Positions 34,021-43,365 of a DNA stretch of 64,000 nucleotides are shown here, piece after piece. A model generated the notes under the pieces. It saw only the letters and a list, made by a program, of their open reading frames with translations, was not told the origin of the DNA and ran no database searches. The position numbers were made by a program, and so were the translations under genes. Position 1 is the first letter of the stretch. Each line of letters starts with the position of its first letter. The DNA is from Sporolituus thermophilus DSM 23256 (GTDB lineage Bacteria > Bacillota > Negativicutes > Sporomusales > Thermosinaceae), in assembly GCF_900102435.1 (NCBI RefSeq), contig NZ_FNBU01000011.1, forward strand, positions 23,980 through 87,979, given 5' to 3'.

Positions 34021-34034
34021 GGGGGGCATATTCG

Positions 34035-34532
34035 ATGAACCAAAATCTGTTCAGCGACCTCGAGGGCCTGCGGATTGCCATGGAAATTGAAGATCGCGGC
34101 CGGGAATTTTATCGCCAGGCTTATGAGTGGGCGGTAAAGCCAGAGCACAAAGAATTATTTATGTTTCTGATGACCGAAGAAAAGCATCATTACGCGACAT
34201 TTGCCAAGTTGTTTGAAACGATTCAAGCCCGCAAAGAAGCGCAAAGCGGCGACTATTTGTTTGACGCCGACACTTCCCGTTACCTTACCGTTTTGGCGGA
34301 AGGACATGTTTTCCCGCCGACGGAAAAAATGCACGAAAAAATCGCGCAGCTGACGACGATCGAAGCGATTTTAGCCACTGCCCTCCAGGCGGAAAAAGAC
34401 TCCGTGCTGTTTTATGACGAGCTGGCAGCAAATGCCAAGTTTGACGAAGCGAAAAATGTTTTTACAACACTGAAGGCAGAAGAAAAGAAGCACATCCTGA
34501 AGCTGCGCGAAATGATTGATGCCTGGGCCTAA
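34035..34532 (+). CDS. Ferritin-like di-iron protein (rubrerythrin-related)
   Basis: 165 residues forming one four-helix bundle. The iron ligands appear as a pseudo-repeat: Glu in AMEIEDRGREFYRQA, ExxH in MTEEKHHYATF, Glu in LQAEKDSVLFYDEL and ExxH in KAEEKKHILKL. There is no rubredoxin domain; the next gene supplies two. The ATG follows AGGGGGGG. Likely role is peroxide reduction or iron handling, coupled to the downstream flavoprotein. Confidence 0.88.
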   Translation: MNQNLFSDLEGLRIAMEIEDRGREFYRQAYEWAVKPEHKELFMFLMTEEKHHYATFAKLFETIQARKEAQSGDYLFDADTSRYLTVLAEGHVFPPTEKMHEKIAQLTTIEAILATALQAEKDSVLFYDELAANAKFDEAKNVFTTLKAEEKKHILKLREMIDAWA

Positions 34533-34545
34533 CAAGGTGAATATG

Positions 34546-35322
34546 ATGAAAAAATGGGTATGCAATGTGTGCGGCTATATCCACGAAGGCGAGCAGCCTC
34601 CTGACAGCTGTCCGGTTTGCGGTGTAGGACCGGAACAATTTCGTTTGCTGGCAGATACCCCGGAGAAACCCGCCCCGGCTAAGACCGCCAAACGCTGGAA
34701 GTGCATCGTATGTGATTATATCCATGTCGGCGACGCCCCGCCGGACGTATGCCCGCTGTGCGGCGTAGGCAAAGAAAAATTTGTATTGCTGAGCGACGAA
34801 ATAGCAGGCCTGACCCGGGAAAGTCTGGCCAATTCTAATGACGCCACTATCCGCAGCGCGTTAGAGACCATCAGTTACGGACTGTATATTGTTTCTTCCG
34901 TTAAGGATAATAAAATAAACGGACAGTGCGCCAACACGGTAGCGCAGCTGACCATAGATCCATGCCGCATCGCCGTTTGCTTAAACAAGCGCAACCTCAC
35001 CCACGAATATGTTATGGCCTCAGGCGTACTGGCCATATCGGTTTTACGGGAAGACCAAATCGATATGATCCGGCATTTTGGCTATCAATCGGGAAGAACT
35101 ACCGACAAATTCGCCAGCATTCCCTATTTGCTCGGCCGCTTGGGCTGCCCGATCCTGCAAGACTGTGCGGCCTATATTGAGGCCAAAGTTTTGCCCGACA
35201 AAACGGTGGATGTCGGCACCCATACCCTGTTCGTCGCCGACGTGGTCGCCGGCCAGGTCGCGAGCAAACTAGCGCCGCTCACATATCGGTTTTATCAGGA
35301 GCAGAAAAATAAAGCAAAGTAA
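34546..35322 (+). CDS. Double rubredoxin-like/flavin reductase fusion protein
   Basis: About 258 residues in three domains. Rubredoxin-like domain 1 (about 1-36, WVCNVCGYIHEGEQ...SCPVCGVG), rubredoxin-like domain 2 (about 50-87, WKCIVCDYIHVGDA...VCPLCGVG), then a flavin-reductase domain (about 105-258, SYGLYIVSSVKDNKINGQCA). The family's known high-molecular-weight rubredoxin has one rubredoxin domain after the flavin domain; here there are two and they come first. It starts 14 bases after the ferritin-like gene (AAGGTGA site) and is a plausible electron donor to it. Confidence 0.88.
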   Translation: MKKWVCNVCGYIHEGEQPPDSCPVCGVGPEQFRLLADTPEKPAPAKTAKRWKCIVCDYIHVGDAPPDVCPLCGVGKEKFVLLSDEIAGLTRESLANSNDATIRSALETISYGLYIVSSVKDNKINGQCANTVAQLTIDPCRIAVCLNKRNLTHEYVMASGVLAISVLREDQIDMIRHFGYQSGRTTDKFASIPYLLGRLGCPILQDCAAYIEAKVLPDKTVDVGTHTLFVADVVAGQVASKLAPLTYRFYQEQKNKAK

Positions 35323-35324
35323 TA

Positions 35325-35368
35325 AACAAGCCAAGGCTGTGATTTAGTCCATAGCCTTGGCTTGTTTT
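35325..35368 (+). terminator. Terminator after the rubredoxin-flavoprotein gene
   Basis: AACAAGCCAAGGCT pairs with AGCCTTGGCTTGTT across a 14-base loop, followed by TTTT. Confidence 0.85.
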
Positions 35369-35389
35369 CACCATCCCAATATTCTCCTT

Positions 35390-35500
35390 TCACCTTTTAC
35401 TGCCATCCGGCAGATAGCGCTGAACCGTCTCGATCATATATGCCAGCTCGTTGGTCCCCGGCCATACCAGATACCACTGCCGGCGTCTTAGGCAAAAGCG
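35390..35500 (-). pseudogene. Possible decayed gene end
   Basis: On the minus strand a frame reads RRRQWYLVWPGTNELAYMIE, then TVQRYLPDGSKR and a stop. This has protein-like composition but no start and no family I recognise. The rest of 35501-35650 shows no gene. Confidence 0.25.
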
Positions 35501-35651
35501 GCATTTGGGGCGAGTCCTCGGCAGCGTGCGGCACCGTGCGGACGCTCTTTTAGCTTATTGGCAAGCGGGTGCCACATCACATAGCCGGAAAATATACCGA
35601 AAGGGTAGCGGCAAAAGCGGCCATCCCCCTAAGGAGACAACCGATAAAAAG

Positions 35652-35693
35652 AGGCCCGGGATACCCAAAATAAGGTATACCTGGGCCTGTTTT
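35652..35693 (+). terminator. Second terminator-like hairpin before the HAD gene
   Basis: AGGCCCGGGATACC and GGTATACCTGGGCCT form a long stem with one bulge, followed by GTTTTATC. No intact gene ends just upstream, so it may belong to the decayed material before it. Confidence 0.65.
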
Positions 35694-35827
35694 ATCTTGC
35701 TGGATCACACCGCGTATTCAAAAACCAACTTATCCTCAAGTTTCCCCTGTGAATATTAGGCTTGCAGGCAGGTTTTTCGCTTAGCAACCGGGAATTTTTT
35801 ACAGAAAAATTTCAAAGGAGAATAACC

Positions 35828-36547
35828 TTGACCATCCTCTTTTGGGATATTGACGGCACTTTAATGAAGACTGGCCGCGCCGGGCTGTATGCCTTTGCTC
35901 AGGCTACTTGCGACTTGTTCGGCGTCGCCGCCGACCTAAACAGCCTCGAGACGGCCGGAATGACCGACTGCTATATCGCCGGCCAAATTATCGCCCGCGT
36001 CACCGGCCGACCGGCGACCGCCGACGAAGTCCGGGCCCTTATTGCCCGCTACGAACAGCTTCTGCCCGAATATTTGGCGATTCGCCAAGGCCGGCTGATG
36101 CCGGCGGTGGCCGATATCCTCGCCAACCTTGCCGGTGATTGTTCGCATGTGTCGCTGCTCTTAACCGGCAACACCCGCGCCGGCGCCAAAGCCAAGTTGA
36201 CCCACTACGGCATTGCCGAGTACTTTGACTTTGAGGCCAGTGGGTTCGGCGATAATTGCCCCGACCGCTGCGAGCTGGCAGCAGAAGCATTGGCAGCGGC
36301 ACAACGCCGCTACAGCGCCCACGCTGACCGGATTTTCGTCATCGGCGATACGCCCAATGACATCCGCTGCGGCAAAGCGATCGGCGCCCGCACCATTGCC
36401 GTAGCCACCGGCACTTACTCACTGGGCGAGCTTACTCTGCACGACCCGTGGTGGGCGGTCGAACAGCTTCCGCCCCCGGCCGAGTTTATGGCGAAGCTCA
36501 GCCAGGCACCGGGTCGCGGACACACCGTGTATGACAGTCAGCGATAA
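35828..36547 (+). CDS. HAD-superfamily hydrolase (phosphatase-like)
   Basis: 239 residues. HAD motif I is FWDIDGTLMK (nucleophile Asp 7), motif II SLLLTGNTRAGAK, motif III Lys near 145-150 and motif IV FVIGDTPNDIRCG. An alpha-helical cap lies between motifs I and II, as in phosphoglycolate phosphatase-like proteins. The start is the TTG at 35828, which follows AAAGGAGAATAACC; starting further upstream adds unrelated residues. Substrate is not evident. Confidence 0.88.
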   Translation: MTILFWDIDGTLMKTGRAGLYAFAQATCDLFGVAADLNSLETAGMTDCYIAGQIIARVTGRPATADEVRALIARYEQLLPEYLAIRQGRLMPAVADILANLAGDCSHVSLLLTGNTRAGAKAKLTHYGIAEYFDFEASGFGDNCPDRCELAAEALAAAQRRYSAHADRIFVIGDTPNDIRCGKAIGARTIAVATGTYSLGELTLHDPWWAVEQLPPPAEFMAKLSQAPGRGHTVYDSQR

Positions 36548-36641
36548 AACCGAACTGCTGACGATCGACAAAACAGCCATAGTAAGCAGGGATGTCTTCT
36601 GCCATACCTAAGCCAGCAGATCCAACAATATTTTCGACCAA

Positions 36642-37850
36642 CTACATTGATGAGCTCTGTCTAGCAGAAACTCTAATATTGCCCCAATTATAACGACTCC
36701 ATAATAAAATCCCCATTGAAATCAAAAACAAGCCCGCATATAAAAACGTTAGCTTAATGCCTATCCAGGTACTAATGATACCTCCCAGGAGCGGCCCAAG
36801 CATCGACCCAAGCTGGCTTGCGCTCATCATCAGGCCGAAGGCGCGCCCGCGAAAGGCGGCGTCGCTGTTAAACACGGCCATGGTATTGGCCGTGGGCTGG
36901 ATGCCGGCAATAAACAAGCCGAACAGAAACTGTAAAAGGGCAAAACCCCAAATAGTTTCGGTAAAAAACAAGCTGCCGTTAAAAATACCGGCACCCGTAA
37001 ACACAACAACTAGGATCTTACCCAAACCTACCTTCTGCCCGACCCTACCCCAAAGCGGCGCGGCAATGGCCCCGGCAATCCCGGCCAGGCTGAAAATAAC
37101 GCCTGACGTTAAGACCGCACCTTCCATCCGACCCTGGAGCGCCGCCACGTGCAGGGTAATCAACGGTTGCAGCAGCATAACCACCATCTGGGTAATCAGC
37201 ATGAGGAAAAGGGCGATACATAACCCCCGATTGTTCAGGGAGATTTTTATATCATTGACCATACTGCCGCTCTGGACTTCTCCCGACCGCGCCGGCTCCT
37301 TCACCAGCAGCCCCACCGCCATCGTCCCGAACAGCATTGCCGCCGCCGCGACCACAAACGACATGCGGATCCCGAAATAGTGGGCCAACAGGCCGCCAAA
37401 CAGCGGCCCAATGATGGATCCCGTTAAAGTCGCGGCCTGCATCAGCCCCAAACTAAAGCCCATTTTTTCTTCCGGCACCGATGCCGACACAATGGCCAGT
37501 GCCGCCGGGACAAACCCGGTGGCAAACCCCTGCAGTAACCTTACCCCGAAAAGCTGCAGCGGCGAGGTGACGAACGCTCCCAACAAATACACCGTCGCCA
37601 GACTGAAACCAGCGCGAAGCAGCATGAGCTTTTTACCCGCCTTGTCGGCTTGCCGGCCCCAAAATGGGGACATGATGGTGCTGACGAAAAAAGTCGCCGC
37701 AAAAATCAGGCCCGACCATAAGCTGATGGTGGCCGCCGGGGTACCTAGGTCATAAAGATAGAGGGGCAAAAACGGCAATAGCATGGTATAGCACGAGCCG
37801 GATATAATACAACCCACCCAGAGTGTCCACAGATTCTTGCGCCAGTTCAC
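36642..37850 (-). CDS. MFS transporter, drug-export type
   Basis: About 402 residues with 12 membrane segments. The loop 2-3 motif is present as SPFWGRQADKAGKKLMLLR, and the segment 5 motif as SIIGPLFGGLLAHYFG, which marks the antiporter (drug:H+) group; the second half repeats it as MLGPLLGGIISTWIG. The GTG at 37850 follows AAGGGGGAATTG and begins MNWRKNLWTLWVG; longer frames add a charged, unrelated tail. Most like MdtG/TetA-type exporters. Substrate unknown. Confidence 0.9.
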   Translation of the reverse strand: MNWRKNLWTLWVGCIISGSCYTMLLPFLPLYLYDLGTPAATISLWSGLIFAATFFVSTIMSPFWGRQADKAGKKLMLLRAGFSLATVYLLGAFVTSPLQLFGVRLLQGFATGFVPAALAIVSASVPEEKMGFSLGLMQAATLTGSIIGPLFGGLLAHYFGIRMSFVVAAAAMLFGTMAVGLLVKEPARSGEVQSGSMVNDIKISLNNRGLCIALFLMLITQMVVMLLQPLITLHVAALQGRMEGAVLTSGVIFSLAGIAGAIAAPLWGRVGQKVGLGKILVVVFTGAGIFNGSLFFTETIWGFALLQFLFGLFIAGIQPTANTMAVFNSDAAFRGRAFGLMMSASQLGSMLGPLLGGIISTWIGIKLTFLYAGLFLISMGILLWSRYNWGNIRVSARQSSSM

Positions 37851-37926
37851 CCAATTCCCCCTTGTGCGCGGCCGTCTGCCGCTAGACGACTTAACATGCT
37901 TTAAATGAACAAACTGCGCCGCGCGG

Positions 37927-38090
37927 TCAGGCCGGTGCCAACGCCCACAGATAGCGGGCGGCCTCCAGCTCGCCATAGGTTTTTTCGATCGCGGCGGCTA
38001 TCACAACGTCAGGTCCTGTCCGCTCCTCACTTGCGCAACGGCCGCTTCCCTTACAACAATACCGCCGCCAGCCGCAGCTTGCAATACGGC
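37927..38090 (-). pseudogene. Possible remnants of two overlapping genes
   Basis: Minus-strand frames read GGIVVREAAVAQVRSGQDLTL-stop and, overlapping at GTGA, VIAAAIEKTYGELEAARYLW-ALAPA-stop. Both are protein-like in composition and coupled as real genes would be, but too short to identify. Confidence 0.25.
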
Positions 38091-38094
38091 CGAT

Positions 38095-38125
38095 AAAAAT
38101 TCTGCTCCGTTGGCACGGAGCAGAA
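38095..38125 (-). terminator. Terminator of the LacI-controlled catabolic operon
   Basis: TTCTGCTCCG / CGGAGCAGAA perfect 10-bp stem, 6-base loop, followed on the minus strand by TTTTTATC, 15 bases past the last stop codon. Confidence 0.88.
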
Positions 38126-38140
38126 ATCGCATCGGCTATT

Positions 38141-39565
38141 TTATTTTTCTAATTCCGGATCGTAGAAGTCGCCGAAAAGTTCCTCATCGGACGGTCTGTC
38201 CTCCGGAATGGGGCGCGATACCCAGGTGGTATTCATGTAGTGCTTGAGATGCACGTTCTCGGAGGTAATATTGCCGCCCCAAGTACCGCAGCCCAGGCTG
38301 GATGTCATGGGCATGCCATTGGTAAAGGAACCGGCGTTGGCTCGCGACTGCGGCTGGCGCACCATGATCCGGCTGACCGGTGCGGCCAGGGCCAGACGGT
38401 GAATATGATCGTCGTTGAAGGAGTAAATGCCGCACGAATGACCCTTCCCGCCTACTTCGTAAATCGCCCGCATCATGTTGAGGGCGTTTTCAAACTCGCC
38501 TTCATATTTATATACCGCCAGCACGGTGGTCAGTTTCTCGCCCGAGAAGGGATATTCTTTGCCGATCCCGTCACCCATCACGATGATGAACTTGCGGTCG
38601 GCGGGAATGCTAAAACCGGCGGCCTCCGCCATTTTCGGCGCGGACAGCGCCACTGTCTTGGGATTGCGGCGGCCCTGCTCGTCCCACATGACCGCGCGCA
38701 GCTTGGCTTTTTCTTCTTCGTTGGCCAAATAGCCGCCTTCTTTTTGCAGTTGCTCCAGCATTTTGTCGAAAATGCTTTCATGAATGATAAGGTTGCCGTC
38801 GGCCGAGCAGCCCGAACCAAAGTCGGACGTCTTGCTCAGCATGGTGTTGTGGGCGGCTTCTACGACATCGGCCGTTTCGTCGATAATCATGGTCGCATTG
38901 CCGGCGCCGACGCCATAGGCCGGCGTGCCGGAGCTATACGCCGCCTTGACCATGTCTTTGCCGCCGGTGGCGAGCACCAGATCGGCACGGGCCATCAAGG
39001 CTTTGGACATAGGAATGTTTACCCTGGTCAGGCACTGCAGGATGTCGGCCGGCGCCCCTTCCCGCTCCAGGGCTTCGCGCATCAGGCGCACCGTCTCGAA
39101 CGTCGTGTTTTTCGAACGGGGATGGGGCGAGAAAATCACCACGTCCCGCGCCTTGATGGCATAAATCGCCGTTCCGGCCGGCGTCAGGTCGGGGTTGGTG
39201 GTCGGAACGATTGAAGCGATGATGCCCACCGGCTTGGCGTACTTGACGATGCCTTTTTCGGGGATTTCTTCGATAATGCCCACGCTTTTTTGCCGCAACG
39301 CGTCGCGCAGCACGCCACGGATTTTAAAACGCTTGTTCATCCGGCTGACCGGATCGCCCAGGCCGCTTTCTTCAATGCCCATGGCTACCAGGCGCTCAAA
39401 GGTCTTCTTGTTAGCAACCGCCCAGGCTACGGCCTGGCAGAGACGGTCAACACGAGCCTGGTCATATGTTTCAATTATGGCCAGCGCTTTGCGGGCCCGT
39501 TCAAAGGCCGTATTTAGTTCCTCCAGTTGTTCGGGCGTGAGTTCTTTTTCAATGTCATTGGCCAT
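38141..39565 (-). CDS. CoA-acylating aldehyde dehydrogenase
   Basis: 474 residues of the aldehyde dehydrogenase superfamily in the CoA-acylating branch. NAD-binding region SPHPRSKNTTFETVRLMREA and ATGGKDMVKAAYSSGTPAYG; catalytic Cys in KTSDFGSGCSADGNLI near residue 250. The SGCSADGN context and C-terminal ENVHLKHYMNTTWVS resemble acylating sulfoacetaldehyde dehydrogenases (SauS) more than acetaldehyde or butyraldehyde enzymes, but that is from memory of the family. It would convert an aldehyde, perhaps from the ThDP enzyme upstream, to an acyl-CoA. AGGAGG site before the ATG. Confidence 0.88.
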   Translation of the reverse strand: MANDIEKELTPEQLEELNTAFERARKALAIIETYDQARVDRLCQAVAWAVANKKTFERLVAMGIEESGLGDPVSRMNKRFKIRGVLRDALRQKSVGIIEEIPEKGIVKYAKPVGIIASIVPTTNPDLTPAGTAIYAIKARDVVIFSPHPRSKNTTFETVRLMREALEREGAPADILQCLTRVNIPMSKALMARADLVLATGGKDMVKAAYSSGTPAYGVGAGNATMIIDETADVVEAAHNTMLSKTSDFGSGCSADGNLIIHESIFDKMLEQLQKEGGYLANEEEKAKLRAVMWDEQGRRNPKTVALSAPKMAEAAGFSIPADRKFIIVMGDGIGKEYPFSGEKLTTVLAVYKYEGEFENALNMMRAIYEVGGKGHSCGIYSFNDDHIHRLALAAPVSRIMVRQPQSRANAGSFTNGMPMTSSLGCGTWGGNITSENVHLKHYMNTTWVSRPIPEDRPSDEELFGDFYDPELEK

Positions 39566-39621
39566 TGTTATTACCTCCTGATACTTTTATTTACTTTGTT
39601 TAATAATTAGGCAGCATAAAT

Positions 39622-40458
39622 TTAGGCACAGCAAATTGCTTGGGGACGTGGATGAGCCGCTAGATATGCCTTGGCCGTTTCCAGACACCGCCGGGCATGG
39701 CCTTCATAGCCAAGTTCCTTGACGCGCGCCAGATTAGGCAGTTCGATCGAAAACGGCACTGCCGGTATCCGGCTAACGATGGCGGCGATATCAATGCCCC
39801 CTTCGCCGCAATACAGGCGCGCCTCGCGCAAAATGCGCGTCATTTCTTCCCGATCGGTTGGAATCTGGGCCGGCGCATCGCACAAATGGACAAAGTGAAA
39901 CCAGGTGCGCGGCACCGCATCCAGTTCTTCCGGCTTATCCTGGGCGCGATGGAAGTGATGGGCATCAATCATCAGTCCGGCGTTTTCCCGGTTAACACTA
40001 CGGAGAACGTCGAGCGCCCCCGCCAGCGTCCTGACGCTGGCAATGGGCACAAACTCCAGTTCTACGGTCAGCCCTAAAGGTTTGGCCAAATCACAAAGTT
40101 CGGCGAATTTTTCGGTGTAAAGCGCGCGGTCACTCGTCCAGATACTGCTTAGTACGTGGCGGCCGCCCAGTTCGGCCGCCACTTCCATGGCCGGCAAATA
40201 TTTTTTCACATCAACGCCGTCGTGAATGCGTGCGAGTTCGATATCCAGCAGTTTAATGCCTGTGTCCGCCAATGCTTTGCGAGTTTGCCGCAATAATTCC
40301 TTGTTTTCGGCGAGCGCATAGTTTGGTTCGCCGGGAAGCCCCATATAAATTGGCCGCAAGCTTACAAAATCATAGCCGGTGCGGGCGGCAATTTCGATCT
40401 GCTCCGGCGGCGGGCAGCCTTGCACCGTTAAATATGCCAATGAAAATTGGTGGGCCAT
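39622..40458 (-). CDS. TIM-barrel sugar-phosphate isomerase/epimerase-like protein
   Basis: 278 residues of the xylose-isomerase-like TIM barrel. Four candidate metal ligands are visible in strand ends: Glu in LTVELEFVPI, Asp and His in LMIDAHHFHRA, His in HFVHLCDAP, and Glu in FSIELPN. The family includes epimerases, isomerases and 3-dehydroshikimate dehydratases. It lies 12 bases after the ThDP gene and about 55 before the aldehyde dehydrogenase. The C-terminus HPRPQAICCA has an odd Cys pair. Substrate unknown. Confidence 0.82.
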   Translation of the reverse strand: MAHQFSLAYLTVQGCPPPEQIEIAARTGYDFVSLRPIYMGLPGEPNYALAENKELLRQTRKALADTGIKLLDIELARIHDGVDVKKYLPAMEVAAELGGRHVLSSIWTSDRALYTEKFAELCDLAKPLGLTVELEFVPIASVRTLAGALDVLRSVNRENAGLMIDAHHFHRAQDKPEELDAVPRTWFHFVHLCDAPAQIPTDREEMTRILREARLYCGEGGIDIAAIVSRIPAVPFSIELPNLARVKELGYEGHARRCLETAKAYLAAHPRPQAICCA

Positions 40459-40470
40459 TGCTGCTACTCC

Positions 40471-42234
40471 TTAATTCGTGCTGACATGATGCACTTTTTT
40501 GCCAGGTGAGTAAATGTCCATGATGTTCCAGTGACCGGCGGTCGGCACCGGGTTGTTGAGCATGGTTACGTCGATAACGACCGGTTGGTTGGCTTCGATC
40601 GCCCGCTTCAGCGCCGGTTTGAATTCGGCGGCTGCCTGGATTTTTATGCCTTCGACGCCATAGGCTTTGGCAATGGCGGCATAGTCGGGTGAATATGGCT
40701 GGCCGTCTTTTTCGAACAAGGTGCCAAACGTAGTGTCATAGTGCGCTTTTTCCAAGCCGGCAATGGTGCCGAACGCCCGGTTATTCATGATAACGATAAC
40801 AATCGGAATATTTTCGCAGGCGGCGGTTGCCAAGACAGCCGGGTTTTGGCCAAAGCCGCCGTCGCCGATCAGGGAGACGACAACCCGGTCGGGAGCGGCA
40901 ATCTTCGCGCCGAGCGCGGCCGCCGCGCCAAAGCCCATAGTGGCGTATCCGCCGGGTGTCAGGATGCTGCCCGGTTCATAGATGGGGAATTGTTGGCCCA
41001 CGCCGTTTTTGTTCCAGCCAACATCGGTGGTGATGATGGCGTTGCGCGGCAGCACGTCGCGCACATCGGCCAGGATCCGCTGCGGCGTCATGGGAAAGTC
41101 GTCGCTTTCTTCCAGCGCTTGGTTGCTTGCCTTGAATTCTTTGCGATATTCAGCGATTGCTTGTTTTAAGGCTTCGTTTTGTCTGGCTTCAGGATAAAGT
41201 TTCTTGGCCACGCGAGTTAAGACGGTCAGCGCCTGTTTTAAGTCGGCCACGGCCCCGATTTCGACCGGGAAGTTGCGGCCAATTTCGCTTGGGTCGATGT
41301 CGATGTGGATGAGTTTACTCGGTGGAAAGCTGAAGGTATATTCGGGATACCAGGAGCTGCAGTCCGCTTCTTTGAAGCTGGTGCCCAGCCCGAGGACGTA
41401 GTCGGCCTGCCGGCATTTGTCGTTGATGAATTTGGTACCCCAGAAGCCGGTCATGCCAAGGGTGAGCGGGTGGTCGTCCGGCAGGGCGCCTTTGCCCATC
41501 AGCGAGTGGGCGACCGGGATGCCCATATGGTCAACGAATTCCCTTAATTCTGTGGCCGCATCGGCTAACAATACGCCACCGCCGGCATAGATGACGGGGT
41601 TTTTCGCCGCGGCTAAAGTTTTAACGATTTTGACGGCAAGTTCTTCGTCCAGCGACGGCTTATGAATGGTTTTGGCATTGTGGTCGAGCCGCTCAAACAA
41701 GGCAACGTCCACTTCCTTGGAAAATATGTCCATCGGCACGTCGACCAGAACCGGACCGGGGCGACCGGCCTCCGCCAATGCAAAGGCTTTTTCGAGGATT
41801 TCCGGAAACAGTTCGGCCCGTTCTACCCGCCAGGCGCGTTTAACAAAGGGGCGATAAATTTCCCACTGGGACGCGTCGGCGTGTAAGTTGACTTCCTGAT
41901 GGGGATGTTTGCCATAGTAGTGGCTGGGAACGTCGCCGGCAATGACCACCATGGGAATGGAGTCAAGGGCGGCATTGGCGACCCCGGTGGCCGCATTGGT
42001 CAGCCCCGGTCCCAGGTGGCTTAGCACGACGGATGCTTTTTTGGTGACACGGGCATAGCCGTCGGCGGCATGGGCGGCGATTTGTTCGTGCCGCACATTT
42101 ATAAACCGGATTTTGTCGCTTTTGGATAAAGCGGCCAAAACGGCGATGTTCGTGTGTCCGCATAGGCCGAAGATATGCTTGACACCTCTTCTTTCAAGAT
42201 ATTTAACTAGTTGATTAGCAACTAAGTCCTTCAT
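40471..42234 (-). CDS. Thiamine diphosphate-dependent decarboxylase/carboligase (acetolactate-synthase family)
   Basis: 587 residues in the three-domain POX fold. The catalytic Glu that activates ThDP is in NVRHEQIAAHAADGYAR (about 50), and the ThDP/Mg motif is GDGGFGQNPAVLATAACENI with a following NN (about 440-470). The Glu is kept, unlike in glyoxylate carboligase. Not closely recognisable as acetolactate synthase, sulfoacetaldehyde acetyltransferase or oxalyl-CoA decarboxylase, so it is best called a 2-oxoacid decarboxylase or carboligase. AAGGAGG site precedes the ATG. Within the operon: lyase, ThDP enzyme, TIM barrel, acylating dehydrogenase. Confidence 0.85.
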   Translation of the reverse strand: MKDLVANQLVKYLERRGVKHIFGLCGHTNIAVLAALSKSDKIRFINVRHEQIAAHAADGYARVTKKASVVLSHLGPGLTNAATGVANAALDSIPMVVIAGDVPSHYYGKHPHQEVNLHADASQWEIYRPFVKRAWRVERAELFPEILEKAFALAEAGRPGPVLVDVPMDIFSKEVDVALFERLDHNAKTIHKPSLDEELAVKIVKTLAAAKNPVIYAGGGVLLADAATELREFVDHMGIPVAHSLMGKGALPDDHPLTLGMTGFWGTKFINDKCRQADYVLGLGTSFKEADCSSWYPEYTFSFPPSKLIHIDIDPSEIGRNFPVEIGAVADLKQALTVLTRVAKKLYPEARQNEALKQAIAEYRKEFKASNQALEESDDFPMTPQRILADVRDVLPRNAIITTDVGWNKNGVGQQFPIYEPGSILTPGGYATMGFGAAAALGAKIAAPDRVVVSLIGDGGFGQNPAVLATAACENIPIVIVIMNNRAFGTIAGLEKAHYDTTFGTLFEKDGQPYSPDYAAIAKAYGVEGIKIQAAAEFKPALKRAIEANQPVVIDVTMLNNPVPTAGHWNIMDIYSPGKKVHHVSTN

Positions 42235-42377
42235 CTTGAACCTCCTTGTTTGCTTTATTTACTGTTTGATGCGCCTAACAACACGGCGTTTTTTTCCTTA
42301 GATTGCCTCATAGCCGAGGCGCAAGGCTTCCCTGTTCATTGCGAGAGTGGCCGGTGGCACACGTTTGACCGTAATTG

Positions 42378-43328
42378 CTAGTGATTATCTGACTTTGCAT
42401 TAACAATATCGCTGCATTTGCCAGCCTTAAGCAGAAAGCTGGCAGTATCATGCCCGATCATTTCGCGGACTGAGCGGGCAACAGCCAACATTGCATCAAG
42501 GTCATACCCGGTCGCGATGCCCATTTCGTGGCACATGTGAATGAGATCCTCGGTGGCAATATTGCCCGTCGCCCCTGGCGCAAACGGACAACCGCCGATG
42601 CCGGCAAAACTGGCGTCAAAGTGCACAATGCCGGCCAGCATGCCGGCCATTACATTCGCCAGCCCCATGCCGCGGGTATTATGAAAATGCAGCACCCATG
42701 TTACCTTAGGAAACGCTGCCCTGACTTTCGTACAATACTCATATACCTGCCGGGGATTGGCCATGCCGGTGGAATCCGACAGCGACAGTTCTTTAACGCC
42801 GATTTCGCGGAAGCAGGCAATGACAGAGAAAACCTGTTCTAGCGGAACATTTCCCTGCAACGAACACCCAAACGAGGTAGCGATCGCACCGGAAAGCTCA
42901 AGACCATGCCGAGCGGCGTACTCCGCGCACTCACTAAAACTACGCACCACTTCTTCCGGGGTACGTTTACTATTGGCCAGCGAATGCGCCCGGCTGGCCG
43001 ATACGGTTAGTTTTACTTTCTTAATTCCCGCCGCTTCGGCCCGCTCAATACCGCGCAAGTTTAGCACCAAGGCGCGGTACTCCACCCCGTCTACCCGTTT
43101 GATGCGCTTAGCTACCTCATCTGTATCCGCCATTTGCGGCACTGCTTGGGGATGGACAAATGAACCGATTTCTATAATCTTGGCCCCCGCCTGAACAACT
43201 CGTTCAATGAGTTCGACTTTTTGTTCAGTTGTCAACATAGCCTTTTCGTTTTGCAGGCCGTCCCGCGGCCCTACTTCGCATACAATAACACGCGAAGGCC
43301 ACGGTAGTGTTTTTGTCCCTATGTCCAT
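42378..43328 (-). CDS. HMG-CoA lyase-like aldolase (DRE-TIM family)
   Basis: About 316 residues. The DRE-TIM metallolyase motif appears as VGPRDGLQNEKAML near residue 20, the metal-binding HFHNTRGMGLANVMAGM in the second half, and a GGCPFAPGATGNIATEDLI segment with the conserved Cys of HMG-CoA lyases. It should cleave a 3-hydroxy-3-substituted acyl-CoA (HMG-CoA, citramalyl-CoA or similar) to an acyl-CoA and an oxo acid. The ATG at 43328 is 10 bases from GAGGTG; the ATG at 43346 is the alternative. First gene of its unit, 40-60 bases after a perfect LacI-type operator. Confidence 0.88.
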   Translation of the reverse strand: MDIGTKTLPWPSRVIVCEVGPRDGLQNEKAMLTTEQKVELIERVVQAGAKIIEIGSFVHPQAVPQMADTDEVAKRIKRVDGVEYRALVLNLRGIERAEAAGIKKVKLTVSASRAHSLANSKRTPEEVVRSFSECAEYAARHGLELSGAIATSFGCSLQGNVPLEQVFSVIACFREIGVKELSLSDSTGMANPRQVYEYCTKVRAAFPKVTWVLHFHNTRGMGLANVMAGMLAGIVHFDASFAGIGGCPFAPGATGNIATEDLIHMCHEMGIATGYDLDAMLAVARSVREMIGHDTASFLLKAGKCSDIVNAKSDNH

Positions 43329-43365
43329 TGGCAGGTTACACCTCATTTTCGTTTTTCAGCTATAT

